From assembly GCA_003217735.2 (NCBI GenBank), contig CP031585.1, forward strand, positions 744,001-808,000: a stretch of DNA of 64,000 nt, given 5' to 3'. Below, in pieces: positions 23,449-33,089 of this stretch. The translations under genes and the position numbers were made by a program. The notes below the pieces were generated by a model, which had not been told where the DNA came from, did no database searches, and saw only the letters and a program-made list of their open reading frames with translations. How positions within the stretch are numbered: the first letter of the stretch is position 1; each line of letters begins with the position of its first letter. This DNA comes from Marinibacterium anthonyi. Lineage in GTDB: Bacteria; Pseudomonadota; Alphaproteobacteria; Rhodobacterales; Rhodobacteraceae.

Positions 23449-24081
23449 ATGGCACTGCACAGCATAGGGATCATCGGCGCAGGGTGGCTTGGCGGCAGCG
23501 TGGGACGGGCCATTGCAGCCGCCGGCCACGACGTGCTGTTCGCCTCGCGTCACCCGGAGCGTATCAAGCATCTGACGGAAGATCTTCCGTCTTCACGGGT
23601 CGGAACGCTGGTCGCGGCGGCGGGGCAGGACATCGTCCTGCTGTCGACACCTTTCGATGCACTGGAAGGGGTCGCCGCGCAGTACGGGGACGCCCTGACC
23701 GGCAAAATCCTCATCGACGCGACGAACCCCCCGGGCCGCAGCGCCGCCGGCCGTGAAGGCGAGCGGATCGGCGTGGCGCAGCTGGTGCGCGACATGTTCC
23801 CCGACACCCGCCTCGTGCGCTGCTTCTCCGCCGTCGATGCCACCTGCATCGAAGAAGGCCATGGATATGGCGAGGCAGGTCCGCTGGGCGTGCCGCTCGC
23901 CTCGGACGACGCGGACGCGCTTGCCACCGTCTGCGCCCTTGTTCGCGATGCGGACTGCGTGCCGGTCCCCACCGGCCCCCTTGAAACGGCCAGACTTTTC
24001 CAGCGAGGCGCCGCCGCCTTTCGCGCAAACACCAATGCCGCCCGGCTGCGGGACCTGATGGGTCTCGCGCAGGCGGCCTGA
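23449..24081 (+). CDS. NAD(P)-binding reductase of the F420/NADP-oxidoreductase-like family
   Basis: Protein of 210 residues with an N-terminal Rossmann motif IGIIGAGWLGGSVGRAI (about 5-21) and DATNPPG, as in coenzyme-F420:NADP oxidoreductase-like and 6-phosphogluconate-dehydrogenase-like small reductases. The second half has LVRCFSAVD and a C-terminal helical part. F420 use is not implied: many bacterial members act on other substrates or are uncharacterised. The MFS gene starts 12 bases after its stop, so the two are an operon. Control may involve the 16-mer operator at 23388 and the leader hairpin. Confidence 0.82.
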   Translation: MALHSIGIIGAGWLGGSVGRAIAAAGHDVLFASRHPERIKHLTEDLPSSRVGTLVAAAGQDIVLLSTPFDALEGVAAQYGDALTGKILIDATNPPGRSAAGREGERIGVAQLVRDMFPDTRLVRCFSAVDATCIEEGHGYGEAGPLGVPLASDDADALATVCALVRDADCVPVPTGPLETARLFQRGAAAFRANTNAARLRDLMGLAQAA

Positions 24082-24092
24082 AAGAACAGATC

Positions 24093-25478
24093 ATGACATC
24101 CGAACCGACGCGCCATCCGCGCGCCATCCTCGCAATCATCCTTGTCAGTTACCTGATGATCATCCTCGACGTGTCCATCGTCATCACCGGCCTGCCGCTG
24201 ATCCAGAAAGACCTGGGCTTCAGTCAGGCGCAGTTGAGCTGGGTTCAGTCGATCTATACGCTGGCCTTCGGTGGCTTCCTGCTGCTGGGGGCCCGCGCCG
24301 GCGACATCCTTGGACGGCGCAAGACGTTTCAGGCCGGGCTGGTGATCTTCACCGTGGCGTCCCTGTTCATCGGCATCGCGCAGAGCGCGGCCTGGATGAT
24401 CGCCGCGCGCGGTGTGCAGGGCTTTGGCGCGGCCATCCTTGCCCCCTCGACGCTGGCGCTCTTGTCCTATTCCTTTCCGGAGGGGCGCGAACGCACGCGG
24501 GCAACGGCCTGGTATGGCTCCGCCGCGGGCATCGGCGCGGCCTGCGGGCTGGTTCTGGGCGGGGTGCTGGCGCAGACCCTGTCCTGGCGCGTGGGGTTCT
24601 TCATCAACCTGCCCGTGGGGGTGGGGATGATCGTCCTTGGCGCGCGCTATGTCGAGGAAACCGCACCGACGCCGGGCCGCTTCGATCTGCCTGGAGCCAT
24701 GCTGTCCACGCTTGGCTTCGGCGCGCTGATCTGGGGCGTTCTCGAGACCGCCGAGCGGGGATGGGAATACACCCCGGCGCTCTGGGCCATCGGCATCGGC
24801 TTTGCGGTGATCGCCGCCTTCGTGGCGCACGAGACGCGCGCCGCGCAGCCGATCATGCCGCTGCGGCTTTTCGACAGCCGTGAACGGGTCGGGGCCTACA
24901 TGGCGCGTTTCCTCTATCTTGCGGCAATGGTCGGTTTCTTCTTTTTCTCGACGCAGTTCATGCAGGATGTCGATGGGTTCACGCCGTTGCAGGCGGGGCT
25001 GGGGTTCCTGCCGATGACCCTGGTGAACTTCCTCGTGGCGACACGGGTGCCGGACCTTACCGACAGAATGGGCAACCGGGCGCTGATGCTGCTGGGTATC
25101 GCCGTGACAGCCTTCGGCATGGGCTGGCTTGCGCAGGCCGAGGCCGGTGGCGGCTATGTCGTGAACATCGCCCTGCCGATGGCGCTGATCGGTGCGGGAC
25201 AGGGGTTCTGCTTCGGCCCGCTGACGGCAAGCGGCATCGCGGGCACCCGCAAGGAGGATGCGGGCGCCGCCTCGGGCCTCGTGAACGTGGCGCACCAGAT
25301 GGGAATGTCGTTCGGCCTTGCCCTGCTGGTCGCGGCGGGCGCGATGTTCGGCGGCGAGAGCTTTGCCGACAGCTACCACGCGGCAATGACCACCGGCGCG
25401 GTCCTGCTGGCTCTGTCCTACCTGTCGGTCTGGACGCTGATCCCGGCCCGCGCAAAGGCGCCCGCTGTGGCGCAATGA
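24093..25478 (+). CDS. MFS drug/efflux transporter, DHA2 type
   Basis: Membrane transporter of 461 residues with about 14 predicted helices, as in the DHA2 (EmrB/QacA) group. Helix 1 contains LVSYLMIILDVSIVITGLPL, the motif A loop reads GARAGDILGRRKTF, and motif C in helix 5 is GSAAGIGAACGLVLGGVL. It probably exports a toxic organic compound by proton antiport. Located 12 bases after the small reductase gene and just before the Pao-type enzyme genes. Confidence 0.92.
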   Translation: MTSEPTRHPRAILAIILVSYLMIILDVSIVITGLPLIQKDLGFSQAQLSWVQSIYTLAFGGFLLLGARAGDILGRRKTFQAGLVIFTVASLFIGIAQSAAWMIAARGVQGFGAAILAPSTLALLSYSFPEGRERTRATAWYGSAAGIGAACGLVLGGVLAQTLSWRVGFFINLPVGVGMIVLGARYVEETAPTPGRFDLPGAMLSTLGFGALIWGVLETAERGWEYTPALWAIGIGFAVIAAFVAHETRAAQPIMPLRLFDSRERVGAYMARFLYLAAMVGFFFFSTQFMQDVDGFTPLQAGLGFLPMTLVNFLVATRVPDLTDRMGNRALMLLGIAVTAFGMGWLAQAEAGGGYVVNIALPMALIGAGQGFCFGPLTASGIAGTRKEDAGAASGLVNVAHQMGMSFGLALLVAAGAMFGGESFADSYHAAMTTGAVLLALSYLSVWTLIPARAKAPAVAQ

Positions 25479-25605
25479 TCGATTTATGCGGCAGGGCGAT
25501 AGGGCCTTGCTGCATCTCTGCATAGTTAATCCGCCACGGCGCCATACCTCATGTGCATGAGACAGAACGGGCCGCCAAGGCCATTCCGACAGGAAGGATG
25601 ACCCC

Positions 25606-26250
25606 ATGTCCCCACCCATCGAATTCCGACTCCGCCGCCGCGTGTTCCTGACCGGGACCGCCGTTGCAGCTGTGTCCACCGGTTTGCGGGCCGGCGCCGG
25701 CGCGGCACAGTCCGCCACGCCGGCAATGCCCGGTGCCGACACCAGCACCGTCACCCTGATGGTCAACGGCGAAGCCCGCGAGATCACGGTCGACAACCGC
25801 ACCACTCTGCTGGACGCCTTGCGCGAGACCCTGCAATTGACCGGCACCAAGAAGGGCTGCGACCACGGCCAGTGCGGGGCCTGCACCTGCACGGTGAACG
25901 GCACCCGTGTGAACTCGTGCCTGTCGCTTGCCGTCATGCATGACGGCGACGAGGTCGAGACCATCGAAGGCATCGGCACGCCGGACCGGATGGATCCGAT
26001 GCAGGCGGCCTTTGTCGAACACGACGGCTTCCAGTGTGGCTACTGCACCCCGGGCCAGATCCAATCGGGGCGCGCCGTGATCGACGAGATCCGCGCCGGC
26101 ATCCCCTCCCATGTCACCGGAGACCTGACCGCCGAGATCGCCATCACCGACGCCGAGATCCGCGAGCGGATGTCCGGCAACATCTGCCGCTGCGGGGCCT
26201 ATGCCAACATCCTCGCCGCCATCACCCAGGTTGCGGAGGACCAGGCATGA
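25606..26250 (+). CDS. paoA: Periplasmic aldehyde oxidoreductase, [2Fe-2S] subunit (PaoA type)
   Basis: Iron-sulphur subunit of a molybdenum aldehyde oxidoreductase, 214 residues (E. coli PaoA is about 229). Tat signal [19 protein letters not shown] at the N-terminus exports the folded complex. The plant-type cluster ligands are in [18 protein letters not shown], and the second cluster in CGYCTPGQ and [17 protein letters not shown] precedes the ATG. paoB starts in its stop codon (ATGA). The heterotrimer oxidises aromatic and other aldehydes in the periplasm. Confidence 0.93.
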   Translation: MSPPIEFRLRRRVFLTGTAVAAVSTGLRAGAGAAQSATPAMPGADTSTVTLMVNGEAREITVDNRTTLLDALRETLQLTGTKKGCDHGQCGACTCTVNGTRVNSCLSLAVMHDGDEVETIEGIGTPDRMDPMQAAFVEHDGFQCGYCTPGQIQSGRAVIDEIRAGIPSHVTGDLTAEIAITDAEIRERMSGNICRCGAYANILAAITQVAEDQA

Positions 26251-27197
26251 GAGCGTTTTCCTACGAGAAACCCACGGATGTGGCCGCGGCCGCGGCGCGT
26301 GCGGCCGAGGTCGAGGGCGCAAAGTTCCTTGCCGGCGGCACCAACCTGCTCGACCTGATGAAGCTCGAGATCGAGACGCCGGTGCATCTGATCGACGTGA
26401 ACGGCCTCGGGCTCGACGAGATCACGGAAACCCAGGACGGCGGCCTGCGCATCGGGACGCTGGTGTCCAACACCGCGCTGTCGGCCGATGCCCGCATCCG
26501 CCGCGACTACCCCCTGCTGACCCGCGCGATCGCGGCCGGTGCCAGCGGCCAGCTGCGCAACAAGGCCACCACGGGCGGCAACCTGCTGCAACGCACCCGC
26601 TGCCCGTATTTCTATGACACGGCGATGCCCTGCAACAAACGGGTTCCCGGTTCCGGCTGCGGTGCCCTGACCGAAGGGGCCTTCTCGCGCCAGCTCGGCG
26701 TGATCGGCACCTCGGATGCCTGCATCGCGACGCATCCCAGTGACATGGCCGTCGCCATGCGCGCGCTGGATGCCGTGGTCGAGACGGTCACCCCCAACGG
26801 CATGACCCGCCAGATCGCGCTGGAAGATTTCCACCTGCTGCCCGGCGACACGCCCGAGCAGGAGAACGCCCTGATGCCGGGCGAGCTGATCACCCACGTG
26901 GCGCTGCCCGCCCCCGTCGGCGGCACGCAGAGCTATCACAAGGTGCGCGACCGGGCGTCCTATGCCTTTGCCCTCGTCTCTGTCGCGCTGATCCGTCAGG
27001 CCGATGGCACGGGCCGCGTGGCGCTTGGCGGTGTCGCCCCGAAACCCTGGCGCAGGCCCGAGGCCGATGCGGAGCTGCCCAACGGCGCCCGTGCGGTCAT
27101 CGCCCGCCTGCTCGAAGGCGCCAGCCCGACCGAGGAAAACGCCTTCAAGATCACCCTCGCCGAGCGGACCCTCGCCGCCATGCTGAAGGAGGCCTGA
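26247..27197 (+). CDS. paoB: Periplasmic aldehyde oxidoreductase, FAD subunit (PaoB type)
   Basis: FAD-binding subunit of 316 residues (PaoB about 318). FAD-binding segments are [14 protein letters not shown] (about 25-38) and [16 protein letters not shown]. The insert [20 protein letters not shown] followed by CG supplies the cysteines that in PaoB hold an extra [4Fe-4S] cluster, which distinguishes it from ordinary xanthine dehydrogenase FAD subunits. The frame is open upstream, but ATG 26247 overlaps the paoA stop by ATGA. No signal peptide, in line with export together with PaoA. Confidence 0.93.
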   Translation: MRAFSYEKPTDVAAAAARAAEVEGAKFLAGGTNLLDLMKLEIETPVHLIDVNGLGLDEITETQDGGLRIGTLVSNTALSADARIRRDYPLLTRAIAAGASGQLRNKATTGGNLLQRTRCPYFYDTAMPCNKRVPGSGCGALTEGAFSRQLGVIGTSDACIATHPSDMAVAMRALDAVVETVTPNGMTRQIALEDFHLLPGDTPEQENALMPGELITHVALPAPVGGTQSYHKVRDRASYAFALVSVALIRQADGTGRVALGGVAPKPWRRPEADAELPNGARAVIARLLEGASPTEENAFKITLAERTLAAMLKEA

Positions 27198-27198
27198 A

Positions 27199-29388
27199 AT
27201 GCAGTTCAACGAACCCGCCGGCACCAACCTGTTCGACACCGCCAGGATCGTCGGAAAGGCCCACACCCGCATCGACGGCCCGCTGAAGGTCACCGGGACC
27301 GCGCCCTATGCCTATGAACGCCACGACGTGGTCGAAGGCCAGGTCGTGGGCTACCCGGTGCTGGCGACCATCGCGCAAGGCACCATCACCGCCATGCGCA
27401 CCGATGCGGCCCAAGCAATGCCCGGGGTGATCGACGTGATCACCGCCCTCGACGTGGGCGCCATGCCGCAGCCGATTTCGTGGAACGTGGCACCGCTGTT
27501 CGGTGGCGCGGAGGTGGCACACTATCACCAGGCGATCGCCGTCGTCGTCGCCGAGACGTTCGAGCAGGCGCGCGCCGCCGCGGCTCTGGTCGAGACCGAC
27601 TACGACGTGGCCGAGCCGGGGTCCTACGACCTCAGGGCGGCCTGGGAGGAGGTCCGCGATGACCGTTCCGACGCCACGCGCACGGGTGATTTCGAGACCG
27701 CCTTCGACGCGGCTCCGGTCACCATAGACCGCACCTACAGCACGCCGTCGCACAGTCATTCCATGATGGAGCCGCCCGCAACCATCGCCCATTGGCAGGA
27801 TGGCCGCCTGACGGTCTGGACATCGAACCAGATGATCGAGTGGGCCCGCCGGTCGTTGGCGACAACCTTCGACATGGACGAAGCGGACGTCCGCGTGGAC
27901 AGCCCCTATATCGGCGGCGGCTTCGGGACAAAGTTGGTCCTGCGCGCGGATGCGATCATGGCGGCCCAGGCCGCGCGGCGCATCGGGCGCCCCGTGAAGG
28001 TGGCGATGCCCCGGCCCATGGTCATGAACAACACCTCGCACCGGGCCTCGACCATCCAGCGTATCCGCATCGGCGCGGACCGCGACGGCCGCATCACCGC
28101 CATCGCGCACGAGGCCATTGCCCACGCGATGGAAGGCGGACGCGGAGAGAACGCCATCGGTCAGACGCATGCCTTCTACGCGGGCGAGAACCGGCTGGTG
28201 AAGCTGCACCTCGCCCGGATGGCCCTGCCGGAAGAGAACGCCATGCGCGCGCCGGGAGAGGCTTCGGGCCTGATGGCGCTGGAAATGGCGATGGACGAGC
28301 TGGCCGAAGAACTTGGGATGGACCCGGTCGAGGTCCGCATCGTCAACGACACGCAGGTCCATCCAGAGGATGGGCGCCCCTTCTCGGAGCGGCACTATGT
28401 CGAATGCCTGCGCACGGGGGCCGAGGCCTTTGGCTGGGCGGATCGCAACACCACGCCGGGTGCGATGCGCGATGGTGACTGGCTGATCGGCCACGGTGTG
28501 GCGGGGGCGTATCGTGGCGGTCCCGCGACCGGCTCCGGCGCGCGGCTGACGTTGACACCTGAGGGACGCGTGATCGTCGAGACATCGATGACCGACATCG
28601 GCACCGGATCCTACACGATCCTGGCGCAGACGGCGGCCGAGGTCATGGGCGTCACCCTCGATGATGTCGAGGTCCGGCTGGGCGACAGTCTCTATCCCGC
28701 TTCAAGCGGCTCGGGCGGCCAGTGGGGCGCGGCTTCCTCGACCGCCGGGGTCTATGCGGCAGCCGTTGCGCTGCGGCAGGCGATCGCGGATCACCTTGGG
28801 CATGAAGTCGACACGCTTGCATTCGAAGGCGGCGCCGTGCGTACACCGGACAAGCAGTTGCCGCTGGCCGGGCTGGCCGACAGCGACATCACCGCCGAGG
28901 ACGCAATCCAGTTCGGCAGCCAACGTCGCGACCAGGTCGTTTCGACCTTCGGCGCGCATTTCGTCGAGGTGGCGGTGAACGCCTACACCGGCGAGACGCG
29001 GCTGCGTCGGATGCTGGCGGTCTGCGATGCGGGCCGGATCCTCAACCCGATCACCGCGCGGTCTCAGGTCATCGGCGGCATGGTCATGGGCGTGGGCGCC
29101 GCGCTGATGGAGGATGCGGCCATCGACACCGGGCGCGGCTTCTTCCCGGCGCATGACCTGGCCGGATACGAAGTGCCGGTTCATGCCGATATCCCCGAGC
29201 AGGAGGTGATCTTTCTCGATACGGTCGATCCGGTCTCGACACCGCTGAAGGCGAAGGGCGTGGGCGAGCTGGGACTGTGCGGCGTTGCCGCCGCCGTCGC
29301 CAACGCGGTGCGCAATGCCACCGGCGCGCGCGTCCGCGACTATCCGGTCACGCTGGACCGCTACATCGATCAGATGCCAACGGCCTGA
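27199..29388 (+). CDS. paoC: Periplasmic aldehyde oxidoreductase, molybdopterin subunit (PaoC type)
   Basis: Large catalytic subunit of 729 residues (PaoC about 732), binding the molybdenum-cytosine dinucleotide cofactor. It contains YIGGGFGTKLVLRADAI, an MCD-binding region GIGTGSYTILAQTAAEVMG-like (residues about 455-475), SSGSGGQWGAASS, and the active-site Glu in KGVGELGLCG near the C-terminus. It starts one base after the paoB stop. No PaoD/XdhC-type maturation gene follows, so that factor must be encoded elsewhere. Confidence 0.93.
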   Translation: MQFNEPAGTNLFDTARIVGKAHTRIDGPLKVTGTAPYAYERHDVVEGQVVGYPVLATIAQGTITAMRTDAAQAMPGVIDVITALDVGAMPQPISWNVAPLFGGAEVAHYHQAIAVVVAETFEQARAAAALVETDYDVAEPGSYDLRAAWEEVRDDRSDATRTGDFETAFDAAPVTIDRTYSTPSHSHSMMEPPATIAHWQDGRLTVWTSNQMIEWARRSLATTFDMDEADVRVDSPYIGGGFGTKLVLRADAIMAAQAARRIGRPVKVAMPRPMVMNNTSHRASTIQRIRIGADRDGRITAIAHEAIAHAMEGGRGENAIGQTHAFYAGENRLVKLHLARMALPEENAMRAPGEASGLMALEMAMDELAEELGMDPVEVRIVNDTQVHPEDGRPFSERHYVECLRTGAEAFGWADRNTTPGAMRDGDWLIGHGVAGAYRGGPATGSGARLTLTPEGRVIVETSMTDIGTGSYTILAQTAAEVMGVTLDDVEVRLGDSLYPASSGSGGQWGAASSTAGVYAAAVALRQAIADHLGHEVDTLAFEGGAVRTPDKQLPLAGLADSDITAEDAIQFGSQRRDQVVSTFGAHFVEVAVNAYTGETRLRRMLAVCDAGRILNPITARSQVIGGMVMGVGAALMEDAAIDTGRGFFPAHDLAGYEVPVHADIPEQEVIFLDTVDPVSTPLKAKGVGELGLCGVAAAVANAVRNATGARVRDYPVTLDRYIDQMPTA

Positions 29389-29407
29389 TCCAAGCGGCTA
29401 CTCCAGA

Positions 29408-29432
29408 GGCGCTCCCGTCGCTCGGGGGCGCC
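29408..29432 (+). terminator. Hairpin between paoC and the cupin gene
   Basis: GGCGCTCCCG and CGGGGGCGCC form a ten-pair stem with one T-G pair and a five-base loop, 20 bases after the paoC stop. No T run; it may attenuate rather than end transcription. Confidence 0.5.
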
Positions 29433-29460
29433 GAAAGACCCTGTTTCCAAAGGACACGAT

Positions 29461-29940
29461 ATGAAGAAATGCCTGCAAGCCGCTGCCGTCGTCGGCGCGT
29501 CCGCCCTGCCTGTCGAAGCCCAGGAAAGCCCGCTTTCGGTCATTCGCGGTGCCGAGACCGAAACCTCGGCCGGACCCGAAGACTACTTCACTGGCAGCGT
29601 CATCGTCGGCCCGCTGTTCTCGGCTCCGGGCGAGGCGCGCCTCGGGGGTGGGCTGGTGCAGTTCGAGGCCGGCGCGCACACCGCCTGGCACACCCATCCG
29701 CTGGGTCAGACATTGTACATCACCAAGGGCATCGCCTGGGTGCAGGAAGAGGGGGGCGCCATCGTCGAGGCGCGGCCCGGCGATATCGTGCAGATCCCCG
29801 CGGATGTGAAGCACTGGCACGGTGCGGCGCCGGGCAGCGCCATGGCCCATTTCGCCATTGCCGAAGCGGTGGACGGATCGGCGGTTACCTGGATGGAAAA
29901 GGTCGCCCCCGAAGACTACGCGGCCGGCCCCGCCCAGTAA
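29461..29940 (+). CDS. Secreted cupin of the bacterial hydroxynitrile-lyase type
   Basis: Small beta-barrel protein of 159 residues with a short signal-like N-terminus ([20 protein letters not shown]). The cupin core shows metal ligands in [16 protein letters not shown] (two His and Gln) and a final His in [18 protein letters not shown]. This arrangement closely matches the small manganese-dependent cupins described as hydroxynitrile lyases from Granulicella and Acidobacterium (from memory), which are often annotated as carboxymuconolactone decarboxylase-associated cupins. Its place right behind an aldehyde oxidoreductase is notable since hydroxynitrile lyases release or use aldehydes. Activity here is inferred. 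Confidence 0.85.
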   Translation: MKKCLQAAAVVGASALPVEAQESPLSVIRGAETETSAGPEDYFTGSVIVGPLFSAPGEARLGGGLVQFEAGAHTAWHTHPLGQTLYITKGIAWVQEEGGAIVEARPGDIVQIPADVKHWHGAAPGSAMAHFAIAEAVDGSAVTWMEKVAPEDYAAGPAQ

Positions 29941-30004
29941 CCTAGCCATCTGCGCGCCTTCATCGAAGCCCGGCCCGCGAAGGTCGGGCTTTGTTGCGCC
30001 TGCA

Positions 30005-30208
30005 TCAGCCGAATGGTTCGGTGGCGCCCCATCGCGTGTCCCTCTCCGGGGCCCGCTTTGGGCCACACTCTGGGCCAAGCCATCGCGTCGACGTCGAAAG
30101 CCCGATGCCAGGATCATCCGCAATCACGCGCCGTGTCCGGCCGCGTGTCAGGGCCAGTCGAACCGCCTTGCGCCGAAACTCCGGCGTCGGTCCGTTCCCG
30201 GTCCCCAT
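30005..30208 (-). pseudogene. Transposase OrfA remnant (IS3-like)
   Basis: A 67-codon frame starts MGTGNGPTPEFRRKAVRLAL and resembles the helix-turn-helix start of IS3-type OrfA (PEFRRKAVRLAL, then GLSTSTRWL). It degenerates after about 45 residues into sequence without resemblance. No OrfB or terminal inverted repeats are visible. The surrounding interval 29941-30314 holds nothing else. Confidence 0.55.
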
Positions 30209-30314
30209 GGAACACCCCCCCCCCGTTCCCCCGGTCGGTGCTCTCTCCTTTTTCAGGGCAGGTCAAAGGCCACGCCGAACGCAACCGTCGCCGTCGCGGC
30301 GCAGGCCCCAAGGC

Positions 30315-31622
30315 CTACCGCTCGATGTCGTGGGTCCGTTCGTGCCCGCCCGCACCGGGTTCGGGGTCGGCGATGGGCTGGGCATAGCCACCTGCGCCAT
30401 TGGCCCGTTCGATCTCGGCCAGTTCCTCGCCCTTGAAAGCCGCTTCGAAGGCGCGCAGACGTTTGTAGATCGACAGCAACTCGACGATCGTGGTCCAGGA
30501 ATTCACCAGGAACTGGAACGAGGAACTGACCTGCCCGAAGGCCGTCAGGATCTGCTGCCAGATCCCCATGGTGATCTTGCCCGCCACGATGGTGGGCACC
30601 AGGATGATGTTGACGAAGATGTTGTCCGCCTGAAGGTAAAACCCCCGGGCGACGTTGAAATACATGTAGTGGAAGTACAGCCGGAAGTAGTTATGCCGCA
30701 CGTTGGCGAACAGCTGTGCCACGGTGGGCGGCTGGGCGCGGTCGGGGTCGTCCTCGCCATAGACCAGCTCCTTGCGATAGGCCGCTTCGACCCGCTGGTT
30801 GAGGAATTCCAGACCCGGCAGCTTGATCCCCACGATCGCCAGAAGCGCGGTTCCGAAGGCGGCCCAGAACACCAGCGCCACGAAAAGCGGGTGCGGAATG
30901 GCCCCCACAAGGGGCAGGTCGGTGACGTATTGCGACAGGCTCCACAGAACCGGCAGGAAGGCGATCAGCGTCATCACCGCGTCCACGACCGACACGCCCA
31001 GCCCTTCCATGATCGAGGCAAAGCGCATGGTGTCTTCCTGCACCCGCTGCGACGCGCCTTCGATATTGCGGATCGTGGGCCAGCGCGACATGTAATAATC
31101 GTTCATCGCGGTGCGCCAGCGGAACACGTAATGGCTGACGAAGAACCGGGTGACCACGAAGATCAGCGTCGCGACCAGGGCGATTTCGGCGAAGACGAAC
31201 AGCAGCCCGTAAAGGTCCGCGGCCGTGACCGTGCCGTCCCCGGTCAGGGCGGTCTGGAACTGGTCGAAGAAGGGGCGACGCCAGTTGTTGATCGCCACGC
31301 TGACCTGCACGCCGTAATAGGTCGTGAACAGGATGAAGGCCGATCCAAGGATCGACCACAACTGCCAGCGGTGCGGTGCATAGATGAACCAGAACGCCGC
31401 GAAGATCGCCACCCAGACCACGTAGAAGATGTAAAACATCAGGAAGGACGGGGTGTAGAAATACTGAAGCCCCACGATGGGATCCGCGGGCTCGGCCATG
31501 TCGAAGCCAAGCGCGGTGCCGATCTGTGTGCCGGCGCCGTACCAGACCAGCATGCCAAGGACGGTCCAGACCGCGACCGAGATGAAGAAGAGCTTTGGTT
31601 TCGGGAAGAAGGATTCGAACAC
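30315..31622 (-). CDS. sbmA: SbmA/BacA-family peptide transporter
   Basis: Inner-membrane protein of 435 residues (E. coli SbmA is about 406) with about seven helices. Family segments include [15 protein letters not shown] near the start, [33 protein letters not shown] and [16 protein letters not shown]. SbmA/BacA imports antimicrobial peptides, microcins and bleomycin with the proton gradient, and BacA is required for rhizobial symbiosis. The start is a GTG at 31622 without a strong ribosome site; ATGs further in are too deep. The last 30 residues are a polar tail of Gly, Glu and His. Confidence 0.92.
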   Translation of the reverse strand: MFESFFPKPKLFFISVAVWTVLGMLVWYGAGTQIGTALGFDMAEPADPIVGLQYFYTPSFLMFYIFYVVWVAIFAAFWFIYAPHRWQLWSILGSAFILFTTYYGVQVSVAINNWRRPFFDQFQTALTGDGTVTAADLYGLLFVFAEIALVATLIFVVTRFFVSHYVFRWRTAMNDYYMSRWPTIRNIEGASQRVQEDTMRFASIMEGLGVSVVDAVMTLIAFLPVLWSLSQYVTDLPLVGAIPHPLFVALVFWAAFGTALLAIVGIKLPGLEFLNQRVEAAYRKELVYGEDDPDRAQPPTVAQLFANVRHNYFRLYFHYMYFNVARGFYLQADNIFVNIILVPTIVAGKITMGIWQQILTAFGQVSSSFQFLVNSWTTIVELLSIYKRLRAFEAAFKGEELAEIERANGAGGYAQPIADPEPGAGGHERTHDIER

Positions 31623-31912
31623 GGAGCCGCAATTTCAAATTGAGGGAGCTGAGACTGCTCCGGATGTGTCGGATGACCCGGTTGCGCCGGATCCGCCGAA
31701 GATGATCGTGCGTAGCTTGCGGCAGAACCGGAAGTCAAATGACCAATCCGGTCGCGCACGTTCACGTTTTCGGAAACCCCGGAAGCGGCGCCTTTATGCC
31801 TTTCCCATGCGGAACGGGCTGTGTTTCGGGCGAAACCTGATCGGCCGCCCCGGTGCCGCCGCCCTTTCGGGGTGCGGGGCCGGGACGGCGCGCGGCTGAC
31901 CTTCGGCGGCTT

Positions 31913-32893
31913 TTACGTGCCGGTCAGACTGGCACGGCCGGTTGCGGCCTCGTCCCGGACCTCCCTCAGGCGCAGCGCGATCTGGTCCAGATGGGTATCG
32001 CAGGTTCCACAGCAGCCGCCCCAGATGTCCATCCGCGGAAAGCGGCGGGCCACGTCGGCCATGCGGTGGCCCAGGTCCACCGGGTCGCCTTCTTCCAGGT
32101 GGCCCAGTTTGCACAGCGCGATCTTGTCCATCTTCGCCGCGTTGGGCCGGATACAGCGCAGCCGGTCCTGCCAGGGGCCGGGTTCCAGCGCCGGTTCGAA
32201 TTCCTCAGGGTGCGAACAGTTCAGCGCGTAGAAGGCCGGGTAGCCGTCGGTGGCCGTCTCGATATCCTTGATCGCCTGGCGCAGCGTCGCGCCGGAAGCC
32301 AGGCGGGAACTGGAGGTCAGCGAGAACGACACCGCCAGCGGCATGTCCACCGCGCGCGCCGCCCGCACCACGCCGCGCGCCTCGGCCGGGTTGTTGAAGG
32401 TCACCGCCCAGGCCAGATCGGCCCCGGCCCGTTTCAGGGTGTGCATCTGGGCGGCGTGGTATTCGGCCGCTTCGTCTTCGGTGATCGTGCGGTTCAGGCT
32501 GTAGGCATCGCCCCGGGGCCCGATATACCCCACGACCCGCGCCTCCGGCAGCTGGCCCTGGTATTCCTGCGCAAGGGACCTCAGGAAATCTGTCGACCGG
32601 ATGTTGGCCTCGGCCAGGCTGTCGGGCGAATAGCCCAGCAGCGCGCCCCAGTCCCGGCTGGCGCGATAGTCGAACCCGCCGATCAGGGCGGCCATCCCGT
32701 GCCGGGCGGCCACGTCCAGGTAGCGGCGGTACATGCCGCGGATCGTCTCGGCGGCGGCCGGATTGCCAAGCAGCGGGAACATGGCGAAATGCGGCAGGTC
32801 ATAGCCCCACTTGTACATGATCTCGGTCTCGATGCCGCCTTCGGTCAGCCAGGTCAGGCCCGGCGCGCGGCGGGGAATGTCGGTATGGGTCAT
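31913..32893 (-). CDS. Homocysteine S-methyltransferase family protein
   Basis: Zinc-dependent methyltransferase of 326 residues, similar to MmuM and betaine-homocysteine methyltransferase. The N-terminal TEGGIETEIMYKWG, NCSHPEEFEPAL with the first Cys ligand (about 222) and the pair in WGGCCGTCDTHL (about 293-304) give the canonical three-cysteine zinc site. Methyl donors of the family include S-methylmethionine and betaines. A TetR gene is divergent, 196 bases away, and a repressor-target relation is plausible. The 290 bases between this gene and sbmA show no gene. Confidence 0.9.
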   Translation of the reverse strand: MTHTDIPRRAPGLTWLTEGGIETEIMYKWGYDLPHFAMFPLLGNPAAAETIRGMYRRYLDVAARHGMAALIGGFDYRASRDWGALLGYSPDSLAEANIRSTDFLRSLAQEYQGQLPEARVVGYIGPRGDAYSLNRTITEDEAAEYHAAQMHTLKRAGADLAWAVTFNNPAEARGVVRAARAVDMPLAVSFSLTSSSRLASGATLRQAIKDIETATDGYPAFYALNCSHPEEFEPALEPGPWQDRLRCIRPNAAKMDKIALCKLGHLEEGDPVDLGHRMADVARRFPRMDIWGGCCGTCDTHLDQIALRLREVRDEAATGRASLTGT

Positions 32894-33089
32894 CTTGAAT
32901 GGTTCTTTCGGATAATGCGTGACTGGTGCGAAGAATGGACTTTGCCCGTGCCGGGCGATAGAAATCCCGTGGTCCAGTGCCCTGTTGGCCTGGTTCTTCC
33001 CTTGGTTTCAAAGGGATGTGTTGGTGTCAGGGAACGCGTCGGGGTCGTGAGGGCGCAGAACTGCACCCGTGGTGCAGTGACGTGGCGGA

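Noticed and set aside
23449-24081. Annotation as true F420-dependent enzyme
   Set aside because: Family resemblance is only to the Rossmann domain; nothing here shows F420 use.
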